The position numbers and the translations under genes are program-made. The notes under the pieces are model-generated. The model made no database searches and was not told the origin of the DNA. It worked only from the letters and a program-made list of their open reading frames with translations. Below, piece after piece: positions 8,098 through 17,177 of a stretch of DNA of 64,000 bases. This stretch comes from Terriglobales bacterium. GTDB taxonomy: Bacteria; Acidobacteriota; Terriglobia; Terriglobales; Acidobacteriaceae. Every line of letters starts with the position of its first letter. Position 1 is the first letter of the stretch. The DNA is taken from the NCBI GenBank assembly GCA_035567895.1, contig DATMPC010000058.1, forward strand, positions 402,675-466,674, read 5' to 3'.

Positions 8098-9903
8098 ATG
8101 CGGATCGTCCTGTCTCTGATTACCGGATTCTGCCTGCTCGGATCGGCGATCGCCGACACTGGCCTGAGCAAACAGGAAAGGCGCAATCGGAACAAGGCAG
8201 AAAAGCAATATCTGGCAGCGATGGAGTCCTTTCGTGCGGGGAACCTTGTTAACGGACGAACGCTCTTAGACGAGTCCTTGCGGCTGGATCCGCGCAATCC
8301 AGGCGCCCTGACTGCGCGAGAGCTTCTACGGCAGCAGGAGATCCAGCAGAGGACCTTGGAAGCTAATCAGCAGTTGGCAGCGAATCAGCGCGAACAGGCT
8401 ATCGACGGCTTCCGGAAGGCCCTTGCCCTCGACTCGAGCAATACGGCTGCGCAAGAAGGGCTGCGCTCGGCGTTGGCAGAGCGCGAGGCAGCCGTCGGCA
8501 ACGAGCCAAGAATTCGCTATCGTGATGCCGACGACATCCGCCTTCAGCCCTCAGAGGCCAAGCAGGACTTCCACTTCAAAGGGGACAGCCGGGGGCTATT
8601 ACAGCGTCTGTGGAGCGCTTACAACATTCGCCCTCTGATCGATAACTCGGTCGTCAGCAAACAACTCAGATTTGATCTTGACGGAGCCGATTTCGCCACA
8701 GCGACCGAGATTGCCTCCAAGATCACAAAGACCTTCTATGTGCCGATGTCTTCCACGCAGGCATTGATCGTGGCCGACACGCCGGAAAATCGCAGAACTT
8801 TCGAACGGCTTGCCTTGCGAACGTTCTACGTCAGTGATGCCTCTTCCCCGGCGGACATCAACGAAGTTGTAACTCTGCTCCGAACCGTCTTCGACTTTCG
8901 CTTCGTTACGCCAGCCGCAAGCTCGAACCAAGTCACGGTACGCGCACCGGCAACCATGCTGGATGCTGCGAGCCGAATTCTCAATGACTTATTTTCGGGC
9001 AAACCTCAAGTAATGCTTGAGGTCAATATTTTCCAGGTTGAGCAGACGCTGGCTCGCGACTTGGGCTTGGGAGTACCAACTCAATTCACGTTGTTTAACG
9101 TCAATACCGAAGCTCGAAATCTGCTGAACTCAGCCAATCAAGATCTGATCAATCAGCTCATCTCATCGGGCGCGATCAATCAGGCGAATAGCTCGTCAGT
9201 GGCAGCACTGCTGGCCGGCTTAGCAGCGGGACAGAGTTCGATCCTGAACCAGCCGATAGTAACGTTTGGCGGCGGAATAACCAGAAGCGGAGTGATCATT
9301 CCTGGTACGACCATCCATGCGTCCTTGAATGAGTCATCATTCAAATCGCTTGAGCACGTCATGCTACGAGCGGCGCAAGGAGATCCTGCAACCGTTAGGA
9401 ACGGAACACGCTATCCCATCCTCAACGCCAGCTTTGCTCCAATTTTCAACACGCCAGCGATTAGCCAGGTACTCGGGAATCAGAGCTTCCAGGCGCCGTT
9501 CCCATCCTTCAGCTATGAAGATCTTGGACTGACTCTCAAGGCCACTCCGACGATCCATGGAACAAGCGACGTGTCCTTGAAAGTGGAATTTCAATTACGA
9601 GGATTGGGAGCAACGCAGCTAAATGGTGTTCCGGTGATCACAAATCGCGAATACAACGGAACGATCGGCATTCCGTTAGGAGAGACGGCCGTCCTCGCAG
9701 GAATGGTGTCACAAACCGAGCAACTCACTTTGCAAGGGATTGCAGGCATCGCGAAATTGCCGATCCTGGGCGCTGCTACGTCAGTACACAACAAGCAGAC
9801 CGATGACGCCCAACTACTCGTTACGATACGTCCGCACCTGGTGCGTGAGGCAATCCACGATGCGGAGGCAGGAACTGCATTTGTTCCTGCTCCCGCTCAG
9901 TGA
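8098..9903 (+). CDS. TPR-secretin outer-membrane protein (type II/III secretion or type IV pilus secretin-like)
   Basis: 601 residues with an N-terminal export signal (MRIVLSLITGFCLLGSAIADT). Next come two TPR-like helical repeats (about 30-130), short N0/N1-type domains, and a C-terminal secretin core that includes PTIHGTSDVSLKVEFQ and the signature GIPLGETAVLAGMVSQTE near residue 530. Secretins form gated outer-membrane rings for protein secretion or pili. No gspE/F/G or pil genes lie near it, so this copy stands alone. TPR-secretins without neighbours recur in Acidobacteria, but their partners are unknown to me. It ends overlapping the convergent DsbA-like gene by 7 bp. Confidence 0.85.
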   Translation: MRIVLSLITGFCLLGSAIADTGLSKQERRNRNKAEKQYLAAMESFRAGNLVNGRTLLDESLRLDPRNPGALTARELLRQQEIQQRTLEANQQLAANQREQAIDGFRKALALDSSNTAAQEGLRSALAEREAAVGNEPRIRYRDADDIRLQPSEAKQDFHFKGDSRGLLQRLWSAYNIRPLIDNSVVSKQLRFDLDGADFATATEIASKITKTFYVPMSSTQALIVADTPENRRTFERLALRTFYVSDASSPADINEVVTLLRTVFDFRFVTPAASSNQVTVRAPATMLDAASRILNDLFSGKPQVMLEVNIFQVEQTLARDLGLGVPTQFTLFNVNTEARNLLNSANQDLINQLISSGAINQANSSSVAALLAGLAAGQSSILNQPIVTFGGGITRSGVIIPGTTIHASLNESSFKSLEHVMLRAAQGDPATVRNGTRYPILNASFAPIFNTPAISQVLGNQSFQAPFPSFSYEDLGLTLKATPTIHGTSDVSLKVEFQLRGLGATQLNGVPVITNREYNGTIGIPLGETAVLAGMVSQTEQLTLQGIAGIAKLPILGAATSVHNKQTDDAQLLVTIRPHLVREAIHDAEAGTAFVPAPAQ

Positions 9904-10832
9904 GCTTCGGCGACTTTCTTCGCGTTCTCCTGCGCTTCGAAATCCACCATCTGCTTGAGGATTTCGATCGGGGTGTCATTCACGTTTTCGATCTTACGTC
10001 CATTTAGGAAGAGCGTAGGGGTTGCGTTGACCCCTACGGCCGCGCCGAGTTGGTATTGCTGGTTCACACGGACTTTGGTGTCTGCCGCGTCGGCACAGGT
10101 TGCCGTTGCTGCTGGATCTGCTCCGGCATCGGTCGCGATAGCATTCAGTCGCTCAGCAGCGTTTTGATCATTAATGTTTTCCTGCTGGTCAAAGACCTGC
10201 TGAGCAAACTTCCAAAATTGATCCTGATTCTTGCGAGCAATGCAGTCCGCGTAGCCTGCAGCACGATCGGCCCATTTGTGAATGTTGGAGAGCGGAAAAT
10301 TCTGGAATACGAGGCGAGCATTGGCGGACTGGCTCACTAACTGCTCCACTTTCGGCCACGCTCGCTTGCAATGCGGGCACTGAAAATCGCTGAATTCCAC
10401 GATTTCAACCGGGGCGTCTGGAGCACCCTTCACCGGACCCTTTGCCTCATCAGCCAACTTTCGCCGTGCGGGTTCAAAGGGATCGGTTCCGAAGGGAATG
10501 ATCTGGCCGATAAATGCATGTTGCAGATCGCCCGCTACATAGAAGGGTGTTCGCTGCTGCACAGGTTCGCCGAAGGTTATGATGACCTCCGTGACTCCCG
10601 GAACTTCCGAAGGCTTTACGCTCTCAATCTTCCACTTCACCATCGGATCGTAGCCAAACATGTGATGCATGAAGCCGTTGAGCTCTTCCATGCTCGGCTG
10701 CTTTCCGATCGGAGCTGGAGCCGATTTCGTCGTCGCCGAAGAAGCAGGCTTCTTAGCAGGAGTAGAGGCCGTCTGCGTGAGCGCGATGCTGGTGGACAAA
10801 ATAGCTAGCATGAAGGCAAAGATTTTCTTCAA
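9897..10832 (-). CDS. DsbA-like thiol:disulfide oxidoreductase (thioredoxin fold, exported)
   Basis: 311 residues from a TTG start with GAGGAAAT upstream. A signal peptide (MKKIFAFMLAILSTSIALTQ) is followed by a domain of about 100 residues and then the thioredoxin_4 / DsbA-Com1 fold. The active site is CPHC in EFSDFQCPHCKRAWPKVEQL, and the conserved cis-Pro region is VNATPTLFLNGRKI. The enzyme would form or isomerise disulfides in the periplasm. The two further Cys in YADCIAR and ATCADAADTK are also seen in relatives. Confidence 0.87.
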   Translation of the reverse strand: MKKIFAFMLAILSTSIALTQTASTPAKKPASSATTKSAPAPIGKQPSMEELNGFMHHMFGYDPMVKWKIESVKPSEVPGVTEVIITFGEPVQQRTPFYVAGDLQHAFIGQIIPFGTDPFEPARRKLADEAKGPVKGAPDAPVEIVEFSDFQCPHCKRAWPKVEQLVSQSANARLVFQNFPLSNIHKWADRAAGYADCIARKNQDQFWKFAQQVFDQQENINDQNAAERLNAIATDAGADPAATATCADAADTKVRVNQQYQLGAAVGVNATPTLFLNGRKIENVNDTPIEILKQMVDFEAQENAKKVAEAH

Positions 10833-10872
10833 AGTATTTCCTCAATGTGAAGTTCACAATCAGTAGCCGCAG

Positions 10873-12519
10873 TTAGCACTGAACCTCATACTTTGCGGCG
10901 ATAGGAAAACGGCGGCCGAGCCCGAATGCTTTCTGACTGATTTTCAGGACCGGGGCTGCCTGTTGGCGTTTGTACTCGGTCCGCTCGATCATTCGAATCA
11001 CGGAACTGACGAGCTTACAGTCGTATCCGCGCTCGATAGAGATCTGCTCAGCGGTCTTATAGTTCTCAACGTAGTCTTCGAGAATGCAATCCAGCACGTC
11101 ATAGGGTGGGAGCGAATCCTGATCTGTCTGGTTGGGCCGAAGCTCTGCAGAAGGAACCTTTTTGATCGTTGGCAGTGGAATCACCGGAGAGATCCTGTTT
11201 CGGTATTCACTCAAACGATAGACCATCGTCTTTGGAACGTCCGCAATCACCGCCAGGCCTCCGCACATATCGCCGTACAGAGTGCAGTAGCCAACTGCCA
11301 TTTCCGACTTATTGCCGGTGGTGAGCACAAGGGCTCCGAACTTATTCGACAGCGCCATCAAGGTAGAGCCCCTCAGACGCGACTGCAGGTTCTCCTCCGT
11401 AAAGTCCTCCGGAAGATTGCGAAACGTTGCTGAAAGCGCTTTACGGAATTCCTCGAACACCGGCGAAATTGGGATTACGTCGTACCGAATTCCCAGGTTC
11501 TTGGCGAGTTCCTTCGCATCGTCCTTGCTGCCTTGCGACGAATAGGGACCCGGCATAGAGACTCCCATGACATTCTCTTTGCCCAAGGCGTCTACTGCGA
11601 TTGCCGCCGTCAAGGCGCTATCAATGCCTCCACTCAGACCGATGATTACCTTTTTGAAACCGCATTTACGAACGTAATCCCTGGTGCCTAGTACCAGAGC
11701 AGCGTAGGCTTCGGCCTCGGTATCCGCCGGCTGCTCATGCACATCGCCTTGCAGCGTTTCGGTATCGAATAACACTAAATCTTCTTCGAACGACTTCGCC
11801 TGAGCCAAAACACGACCGTCGGGACCAATCACAATGCTCGATCCATCGAAGATCAGACTGTCATTCCCTCCAACCTGATTGCACATGACGACAGGCACTC
11901 GGAAGTCGGCAGCAATGGCTTGCAGCATCTTCTTGCGGATTTCACGCTTGTGCGTTGTGAACGGCGAGGCAGAGATATTTAACACCAGGTTCCCGCCGGC
12001 TCGCACTAATTGTTCTACGGGATCGATGCTGTAGAGGCGCTTTTGCCAAAAGTGCTTGTCATTCCACGCGTCTTCGCAAATGGTGAGCGCCAGTCTCGAG
12101 CCGTTCAGGCTAACAACCTCCTGCTTGCGCGCGGGTGCGAAGTAGCGGTCTTCGTCGAAGACGTCATAGGTGGGCAGCAGCATCTTCGATTGCATGAATT
12201 CCACCCGCCCATTGCGTACGAGGGCAGCGGAATTCATCACCGATTTTCCGGTCTCGCTTTGTGCCGGCGTAACCAAGCCACAGATAACGGCAATGCCATC
12301 GGTTTCGTTCGCGATTCGCTCGAGCGTCTCCGCGTTCTGCGTAACAAACGAAGGCTTTTCTACCAAGTCCCGCGGCGGGTATCCGCAGATCGCCAACTCG
12401 GGAAACAGTATGAGATCAGCTCCCTGTGCCTTAGCTCTGTGGCTGTATTCGATGATCTTGGCGGCATTGCCGCAGAAATCTCCTACCGTGGGATTGATTT
12501 GGCCGAGAGCAATCTTCAT
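10873..12519 (-). CDS. nadE: Glutamine-dependent NAD+ synthetase
   Basis: 548 residues made of an N-terminal nitrilase-type glutaminase and a C-terminal ATP-dependent synthetase. The glutaminase shows the catalytic Glu in FPELAICGYPPRDL and the nucleophile Cys in LTICEDAWNDK. The synthetase has the PP-loop IGLSGGIDSALTAAIAVDALG and TTGNKSEMAVGYCTLYGDMCGG. It amidates deamido-NAD+ in the last step of NAD synthesis. The nadB gene for the first step lies at 29245, so both ends of the de novo route are in the window, although far apart. Confidence 0.95.
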   Translation of the reverse strand: MKIALGQINPTVGDFCGNAAKIIEYSHRAKAQGADLILFPELAICGYPPRDLVEKPSFVTQNAETLERIANETDGIAVICGLVTPAQSETGKSVMNSAALVRNGRVEFMQSKMLLPTYDVFDEDRYFAPARKQEVVSLNGSRLALTICEDAWNDKHFWQKRLYSIDPVEQLVRAGGNLVLNISASPFTTHKREIRKKMLQAIAADFRVPVVMCNQVGGNDSLIFDGSSIVIGPDGRVLAQAKSFEEDLVLFDTETLQGDVHEQPADTEAEAYAALVLGTRDYVRKCGFKKVIIGLSGGIDSALTAAIAVDALGKENVMGVSMPGPYSSQGSKDDAKELAKNLGIRYDVIPISPVFEEFRKALSATFRNLPEDFTEENLQSRLRGSTLMALSNKFGALVLTTGNKSEMAVGYCTLYGDMCGGLAVIADVPKTMVYRLSEYRNRISPVIPLPTIKKVPSAELRPNQTDQDSLPPYDVLDCILEDYVENYKTAEQISIERGYDCKLVSSVIRMIERTEYKRQQAAPVLKISQKAFGLGRRFPIAAKYEVQC

Positions 12520-12581
12520 TTTCTTAAGTGTAAGACGCTGAGGAAGATGATGTCATCTTCCTGTGCCAGATCGCCTCGCGC

Positions 12582-14228
12582 TTGGGACGTACCGGGAAAT
12601 TTGATCAAGCATCGTTTGACCCGGTATTGGTCGAGGTTCTACACTCCGCTGTTCCTCCAAACATCGGAACGCGAGAACCTCGCTTGGCGCAACTGGACAG
12701 ACTTACCGCAACAGTTCCTGCCGAAGTGGGCGCAGACACACTGCCACCGCTTAGACTTCATCCCCAGCTCTACGAGATCAGTACACTTCCCTGGCTTGTG
12801 AGGCTGGGCAAACAGCTCGGACGGCCGATAAGCATCTCCGACGTTCCTCACGCCGAGTGGGAGCGGCTTCGAAGACTTGGATTCGATCTCGTTTACCTGA
12901 TGGGGGTCTGGAAGCACAGCCCCGAGGGCCGCAGGCTCTCTCGAAGTCAGACTTCCCTATTCAAGCGATATGACGAGTCTCTGCCCGGCTGGACTCTGAA
13001 CGACGTGCCCGGCTCCCCTTTTTCCATCCAGGCTTATGAACCCGACCCGTCGATCGGCACTTGGGACGACTTCGACATGCTCCATCGCCAGCTACACGAG
13101 CTCGGCATGCGGCTCATCCTAGACGTAATTCCCAATCACACCGGGCCAGACCATCACTGGATACGTGAGCATCCCGAGTACTATATCCGCGGCTCGCTGG
13201 CGCAATACCGTGCGAACCCGGGCAATTTCTTTATTGCTGAAAATAACGCAGGCGGCGGCGAAGTAATTGCCTACGGTCGAGATCCCTACTTCGCCCCGTG
13301 GACGGATACCGCCCAACTCAACTACTTCAATCCCTCCCTGCGTAAGGCAATGATCGACCAGATTCGCCGTATCGCCGAAATCTGCGACGGTGCACGATGC
13401 GACATGGCCATGCTGATTTTGAATGACCATTTTCATCAGACCTGGGAGTCCGTGCTGGGATCAGCCCCTGCGCCTGGCGAGGAATTCTGGCAAGAGGCCA
13501 CGCGGGCCTTAGGCGATTTTGTTTGGATAGCAGAAGCCTACAGCGACTCGGAGTGGGCGCTTCAACAACTCGGATTCAATTTCACCTACGACAAGCGGCT
13601 CTACGATCGACTACGCGATGGTTTCGTGCGCGACGTGTATCTGCATCTGAAAGCTGACGCGGAGTTCCAGCGTCGCTCGGTGCGTTTTCTCGAAAATCAC
13701 GACGAGCCACGAGCTGCGAGCGTCTTCGGAAAATCTCGACTACCAGCTGTTGCCGTCTTGGCCTCCACTGTGCCAGGCATGCACTTCTTCAATGATGGCC
13801 AGTTTGAAGGCTTCCAGAAACAGCTCGTCGTTCAGCTCTCACGTGCGCAAGAAGAGAGTCCCGACCCGGAGATTCAGCGAATCTACGAGAAAATTCTTAC
13901 GATAGCCGACTCTCCAGAGTTCCATAGTGGCACCTGGAAGCTGCTTGAACCCAAAGACTCAGGAGATCGCACCAATTCCGATCTCATCGCGTATATGTGG
14001 AGTGAGGCTTCCGGACAAAAACTTGTGGTTGTGAATCTGGGAGCCGGTAACTCTACCGGTCGAATTTATTTTACCGACGATCTGCTTTCGGGAAGTGGCC
14101 TGCATTTCGACGACTTGCTCAACGATCGCAGCTACGAACGGCAGACTGCCGATCTGAAGCGTTGGGGACTGTTTATCAAGTTAGCGGGATTTGGCGCTCA
14201 CATCTTCGATGTGAAACGCATCGCGTAA
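12582..14228 (+). CDS. GH13 alpha-amylase family glycoside hydrolase
   Basis: 548 residues. The four conserved GH13 regions can be followed: DVIPNH (region I, about residue 184), DGARCDMAMLI (region II, with the nucleophile Asp), WIAEAY (region III, with the acid/base Glu) and FLENHDE (region IV, with the transition-state Asp). No signal peptide is evident, so it probably acts inside the cell on maltodextrin, glycogen or trehalose-type substrates. The exact specificity cannot be told. The start (TTG at 12582) is uncertain because the frame is open and has no clear ribosome site. Confidence 0.85.
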   Translation: MGRTGKFDQASFDPVLVEVLHSAVPPNIGTREPRLAQLDRLTATVPAEVGADTLPPLRLHPQLYEISTLPWLVRLGKQLGRPISISDVPHAEWERLRRLGFDLVYLMGVWKHSPEGRRLSRSQTSLFKRYDESLPGWTLNDVPGSPFSIQAYEPDPSIGTWDDFDMLHRQLHELGMRLILDVIPNHTGPDHHWIREHPEYYIRGSLAQYRANPGNFFIAENNAGGGEVIAYGRDPYFAPWTDTAQLNYFNPSLRKAMIDQIRRIAEICDGARCDMAMLILNDHFHQTWESVLGSAPAPGEEFWQEATRALGDFVWIAEAYSDSEWALQQLGFNFTYDKRLYDRLRDGFVRDVYLHLKADAEFQRRSVRFLENHDEPRAASVFGKSRLPAVAVLASTVPGMHFFNDGQFEGFQKQLVVQLSRAQEESPDPEIQRIYEKILTIADSPEFHSGTWKLLEPKDSGDRTNSDLIAYMWSEASGQKLVVVNLGAGNSTGRIYFTDDLLSGSGLHFDDLLNDRSYERQTADLKRWGLFIKLAGFGAHIFDVKRIA

Positions 14229-14247
14229 GGTAGAGACGCAGCATGCT

Positions 14248-14451
14248 GGGTTGTTCGCCCACCAGCATCACCTCTGCTCCTGGGCTTCCTTCTCCGAACA
14301 CTGCCTGGGTCGCTCGCTTCCAGAGGTCGCATCCTTTGCAGTGTTGCACTGCTTCGCGCAAGGTGGTGAGGGTTCTGCGATCAGGCAGGAAGTCGGCAGC
14401 AGAGATGGCAAGCTGTCGGCATGACGTGAGTATTGGATGCCTGAGGCCCAA
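14248..14451 (-). pseudogene. 5' fragment of a family 4/5-like uracil-DNA glycosylase
   Basis: The reverse strand encodes about 68 residues that match the N-terminal end of UdgX / family 4 uracil-DNA glycosylases: LREAVQHCKGCDLWKRATQAV with the first two iron-sulfur Cys, then FGEGSPGAEVMLVGEQP. In intact enzymes GEQPG is followed by DxxDxxGxPFVGPAG and about 130 more residues. Here the frame leaves the family right after GEQP and runs into the end of the amylase gene. This is a truncated remnant, probably left by a deletion at the junction. Confidence 0.75.
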
Positions 14452-14528
14452 CGGGCGGCAACCCTCTCACGCGCGGCAATTTATAATTGCGATTCAGCAC
14501 TGAATATCAGTTTCTCTGAGGAGAAAAA

Positions 14529-15767
14529 TTGAGACGTTTCCTTAGTCTCGCTGCCCTGGCCGCGAGCTTTCTTCTTTTTGTGTGGACTCAGTCAGGATGT
14601 GGAGGAAGCAGTAATGCTCCGCCCAGCGGTCTTGATACACGCGTCTTCATAGCTATTCAGAATTCGAACATATCAAGCCTGCCAATCGCTAATGCGACGA
14701 AGGACCAGCTGACTACCAGCGTCGTCTCGGGAGTCGGCAGCGGACCCTCGTTGTTGATTCCAGGCGCAAACAATACAACTCTCGTTTTCGGTTCGGGAAG
14801 CGGCAGCGTTTCCATCATTGACAACCTGAAGGAAGCCCCGGCAACGAGTGTGACTACGGGATGCCCAAACGGAGCAACCTTCTGCCCGCCGACCCTGCCC
14901 GCGCCCACCGAGAGTATGGCTGCCTCTTCAGATGGAAAGTTCGCTTATGCGGCCCTTCCGACCGCCAGCCAGGTTTCGGTCCTGGCGTTGACTGCGGGCC
15001 CGCCCATCACCGTAACGAATATTCCGGCTACTCCCGCAAACTGCGCGGCCACCAGCAACTGCCTGCCCGGCGCGCACCGAATCGTGCTCTCGCACAACAA
15101 TACCAAGCTGCTGGTATTCAATGAGGGCTTGAATCAGTTCGAGATCATCAACACCGCTGACAGTTCTGTGAAGACGGTCACCGGCGCCGGGCTCGATCAT
15201 CCGAGTTATGCCGTTTTCTCTGCGGACGACAGCAAGGCCTACATCCTCAACTGCGGCTCAGAGTGCGGAGGTACACAGGCCAGCGTATCCGTGCTCGATA
15301 CTTCTGCACTAACGATAGGCCAGACAGTGATTGTCGATGCCGCAACCATAGGGACCAGTGACGCGAATAACCTATACGTCGCCGGGACAGGGCCGAATGG
15401 CGGCAGTGCGACAGTGCTTCCCCTCTCGTCTCTCACACCAGGAAAGCCAATCAGCATCGGAAACGGATTCCACCAGGTGATCTCGCTGTTTCAGAACAAG
15501 GTCATCGTTGGCGCGCGCACCTGCTCTACAGGCTGTATGTCAATCGTCGATCCTGCCGCAGGGACGGCTGTTGTGGATTCACCGAAGGGCGACGTTACAA
15601 GCATCACTCCGATCACACCAAGGAAGGTTGTCTACTCCACCGAAGGCGGCGAAGTACGCATTTACGATGTGACTACCGGCCAGGAGCTGCTGAATAACAA
15701 CACCCAGCTCATTGACGTGGTGGGAAACGCAACAAGCGTCCTATACGTTGGGCCGAAGGTGCAATGA
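14529..15767 (+). CDS. Lipoprotein with a YncE-like beta-propeller
   Basis: 412 residues from a TTG preceded by GAGGAG. The signal peptide ends in a lipobox (FVWTQSGC, Cys at about residue 24), so the mature protein would be a lipid-anchored envelope protein. The rest is a run of short repeats (SVSIIDNLK, SVLDTSAL, IVDPAAGTAVVDSPKG, VRIYDVTTGQEL) of the kind found in YncE/cytochrome-cd1-like propellers. No catalytic residues are recognisable. A TATAAT hexamer at 14482-14487 may be its -10 box, though no clear -35 pairs with it. Confidence 0.7.
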   Translation: MRRFLSLAALAASFLLFVWTQSGCGGSSNAPPSGLDTRVFIAIQNSNISSLPIANATKDQLTTSVVSGVGSGPSLLIPGANNTTLVFGSGSGSVSIIDNLKEAPATSVTTGCPNGATFCPPTLPAPTESMAASSDGKFAYAALPTASQVSVLALTAGPPITVTNIPATPANCAATSNCLPGAHRIVLSHNNTKLLVFNEGLNQFEIINTADSSVKTVTGAGLDHPSYAVFSADDSKAYILNCGSECGGTQASVSVLDTSALTIGQTVIVDAATIGTSDANNLYVAGTGPNGGSATVLPLSSLTPGKPISIGNGFHQVISLFQNKVIVGARTCSTGCMSIVDPAAGTAVVDSPKGDVTSITPITPRKVVYSTEGGEVRIYDVTTGQELLNNNTQLIDVVGNATSVLYVGPKVQ

Positions 15768-16183
15768 CGAATTCCTGCTGGTGAGACTGTGGCACAGCCG
15801 CCCTCGGCTGTGGCTCTGCGCTTCTCGTGCCGCGCTTGGCGGCACGAGCCGAATTGAGCCCGGCAGGAACTGCAGGGAACTGTTTCGAATCGAGCCCCGG
15901 TCAGGGGCGACACCCCGAAAATGTTTCGCCCCTCCAGGGCTCATAATCAACCCTCGCTTCCCGGCACACTTGGCGCCGGGCTTATGTCCCACTATGCCGC
16001 GGGACGCGGCATGAGTTCCCGCACAGTTTTGGCAAGATCAGCGAACTATCCTCCGCGGCAACATCACAGCCGATAGTTTTCTTGTTTCGCACAGGCGGCC
16101 TCATGCTTGCTGGGGGCGGAACCACAGCCGAGGGTGGCTGTACCACTGAGCTCCATACAAGGACGTTGCTTGCCGTGTTTGCC
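15768..16183. repeat. Intergenic repeat-type element with inverted ends
   Basis: A spacer of 416 bp with no gene. A hairpin-forming unit at about 15789-15816 (GGCACAGCCG / CGGCTGTG core) recurs in opposite orientation at 16118-16146. The interior holds more short GC-rich hairpins, including one from GGGGCGACACCCC onward and another around the CCGCGGGACGCGG core. Elements of this style are scattered in acidobacterial genomes in my recollection; I could not check copy number. Confidence 0.5.
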
Positions 16184-17032
16184 TCACATACTTTGCAGCG
16201 CCCCTCGCATGAAGCCCAGCGATTCGGCCGCGCCAGGAAGCGGGTCCTTCGGTTCAATCTCATACTCCAGTTGAACCTCTCCTGTGTAGCCCGAACGCAC
16301 TAGCTCGCGCAGCACAGGAATAATCGGCATCACACCTGTTCCAACCGGCACTCCTTTCGCGTCGACGTGGTCAGACTCCAGATCCTTGAAGTGCATGCTG
16401 TACAGCCGATCGTTCGTTTTCTTAATGTCCGAAACCAGGTCTTCGTGCATGCGGAAAGTGTGGCCGATATCCATGCACACACCAATTTTTCGATCGAGGC
16501 CTTTAATCGCGTCATACACCTCGAGCGGTGACGGGAAGCGCTTATCGTTGGGCCCATGGTTGTGGATGGCTGCTTTGAGGTCATAACTCCTAATCACCTT
16601 TTCCAGAGTGTGGAGTTGTTCGCGGGTGACTCCCACTACCGCGATAGAGGCTCCCAGGTCGCGAACATAGTCGAATGCCTGGCGCATATCGGCCTCGGCG
16701 TCTTTCAAATAAATGACGCCACAGCTCGTGATCGTTAGTCCTAGATCTGCGGCCTGTTGCCGAAGCTGCTTGCGTTGTTCGGGAGTCGAGCTCAAAGGCA
16801 AATGAACTTCTTTCAACGACAAATAGTGGACGCCTAGCCGCTTGGTGTCCTGCAAGGCTTCTGCGGCCGGGAAAGAGCGTAGCGAATACGAGCAGACGCC
16901 TACGCGTAGACCATGAAATTGCTTGTCATCGTTTGCGCTCGATTCCTCAGCGAACGAAACCAGTGGACGAATCGCGCTGCACGCCGCCCCCAAAGCCGCG
17001 GCTTTCATTACAGAACGACGAGTGAAGAGCAT
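16184..17032 (-). CDS. Tat-exported sugar phosphate isomerase/epimerase-like TIM-barrel protein
   Basis: 282 residues from an ATG at 17032 with GGAGG five bases upstream; the open frame reaches 17320 but without family similarity. The N-terminus MLFTRRSVMKAAALGAACSA carries the twin-arginine motif TRRSVMK. The xylose-isomerase-like TIM barrel (AP endonuclease 2 family) follows. Likely metal ligands are in IHNHGPND, VCMDIGHTFR, YSMHFKDL and QLEYEIEP. Such exported proteins act on sugars or cyclitols in the periplasm. The gene is divergent from the Tat-type Gfo/Idh/MocA gene at 17178, with which it probably forms one sugar-conversion locus. Confidence 0.85.
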   Translation of the reverse strand: MLFTRRSVMKAAALGAACSAIRPLVSFAEESSANDDKQFHGLRVGVCSYSLRSFPAAEALQDTKRLGVHYLSLKEVHLPLSSTPEQRKQLRQQAADLGLTITSCGVIYLKDAEADMRQAFDYVRDLGASIAVVGVTREQLHTLEKVIRSYDLKAAIHNHGPNDKRFPSPLEVYDAIKGLDRKIGVCMDIGHTFRMHEDLVSDIKKTNDRLYSMHFKDLESDHVDAKGVPVGTGVMPIIPVLRELVRSGYTGEVQLEYEIEPKDPLPGAAESLGFMRGALQSM

Positions 17033-17177
17033 GAGTTCCTCCGTTGAAATAACCTCAAGCCAATCGCGTGACAGCTTAATCGACTGGGCACCACTTTTCG
17101 TACAATGCAATGCCACTTCGCTTGCGGCAGTTATACTATGCGGCTTGCAGTCTTGATTCCAAGAGAGGGCCACCACT

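Noticed and set aside
12010..12801. 263-residue + strand frame
   Set aside because: It is antisense to nadE and overlaps the GH13 gene, and has no family features.
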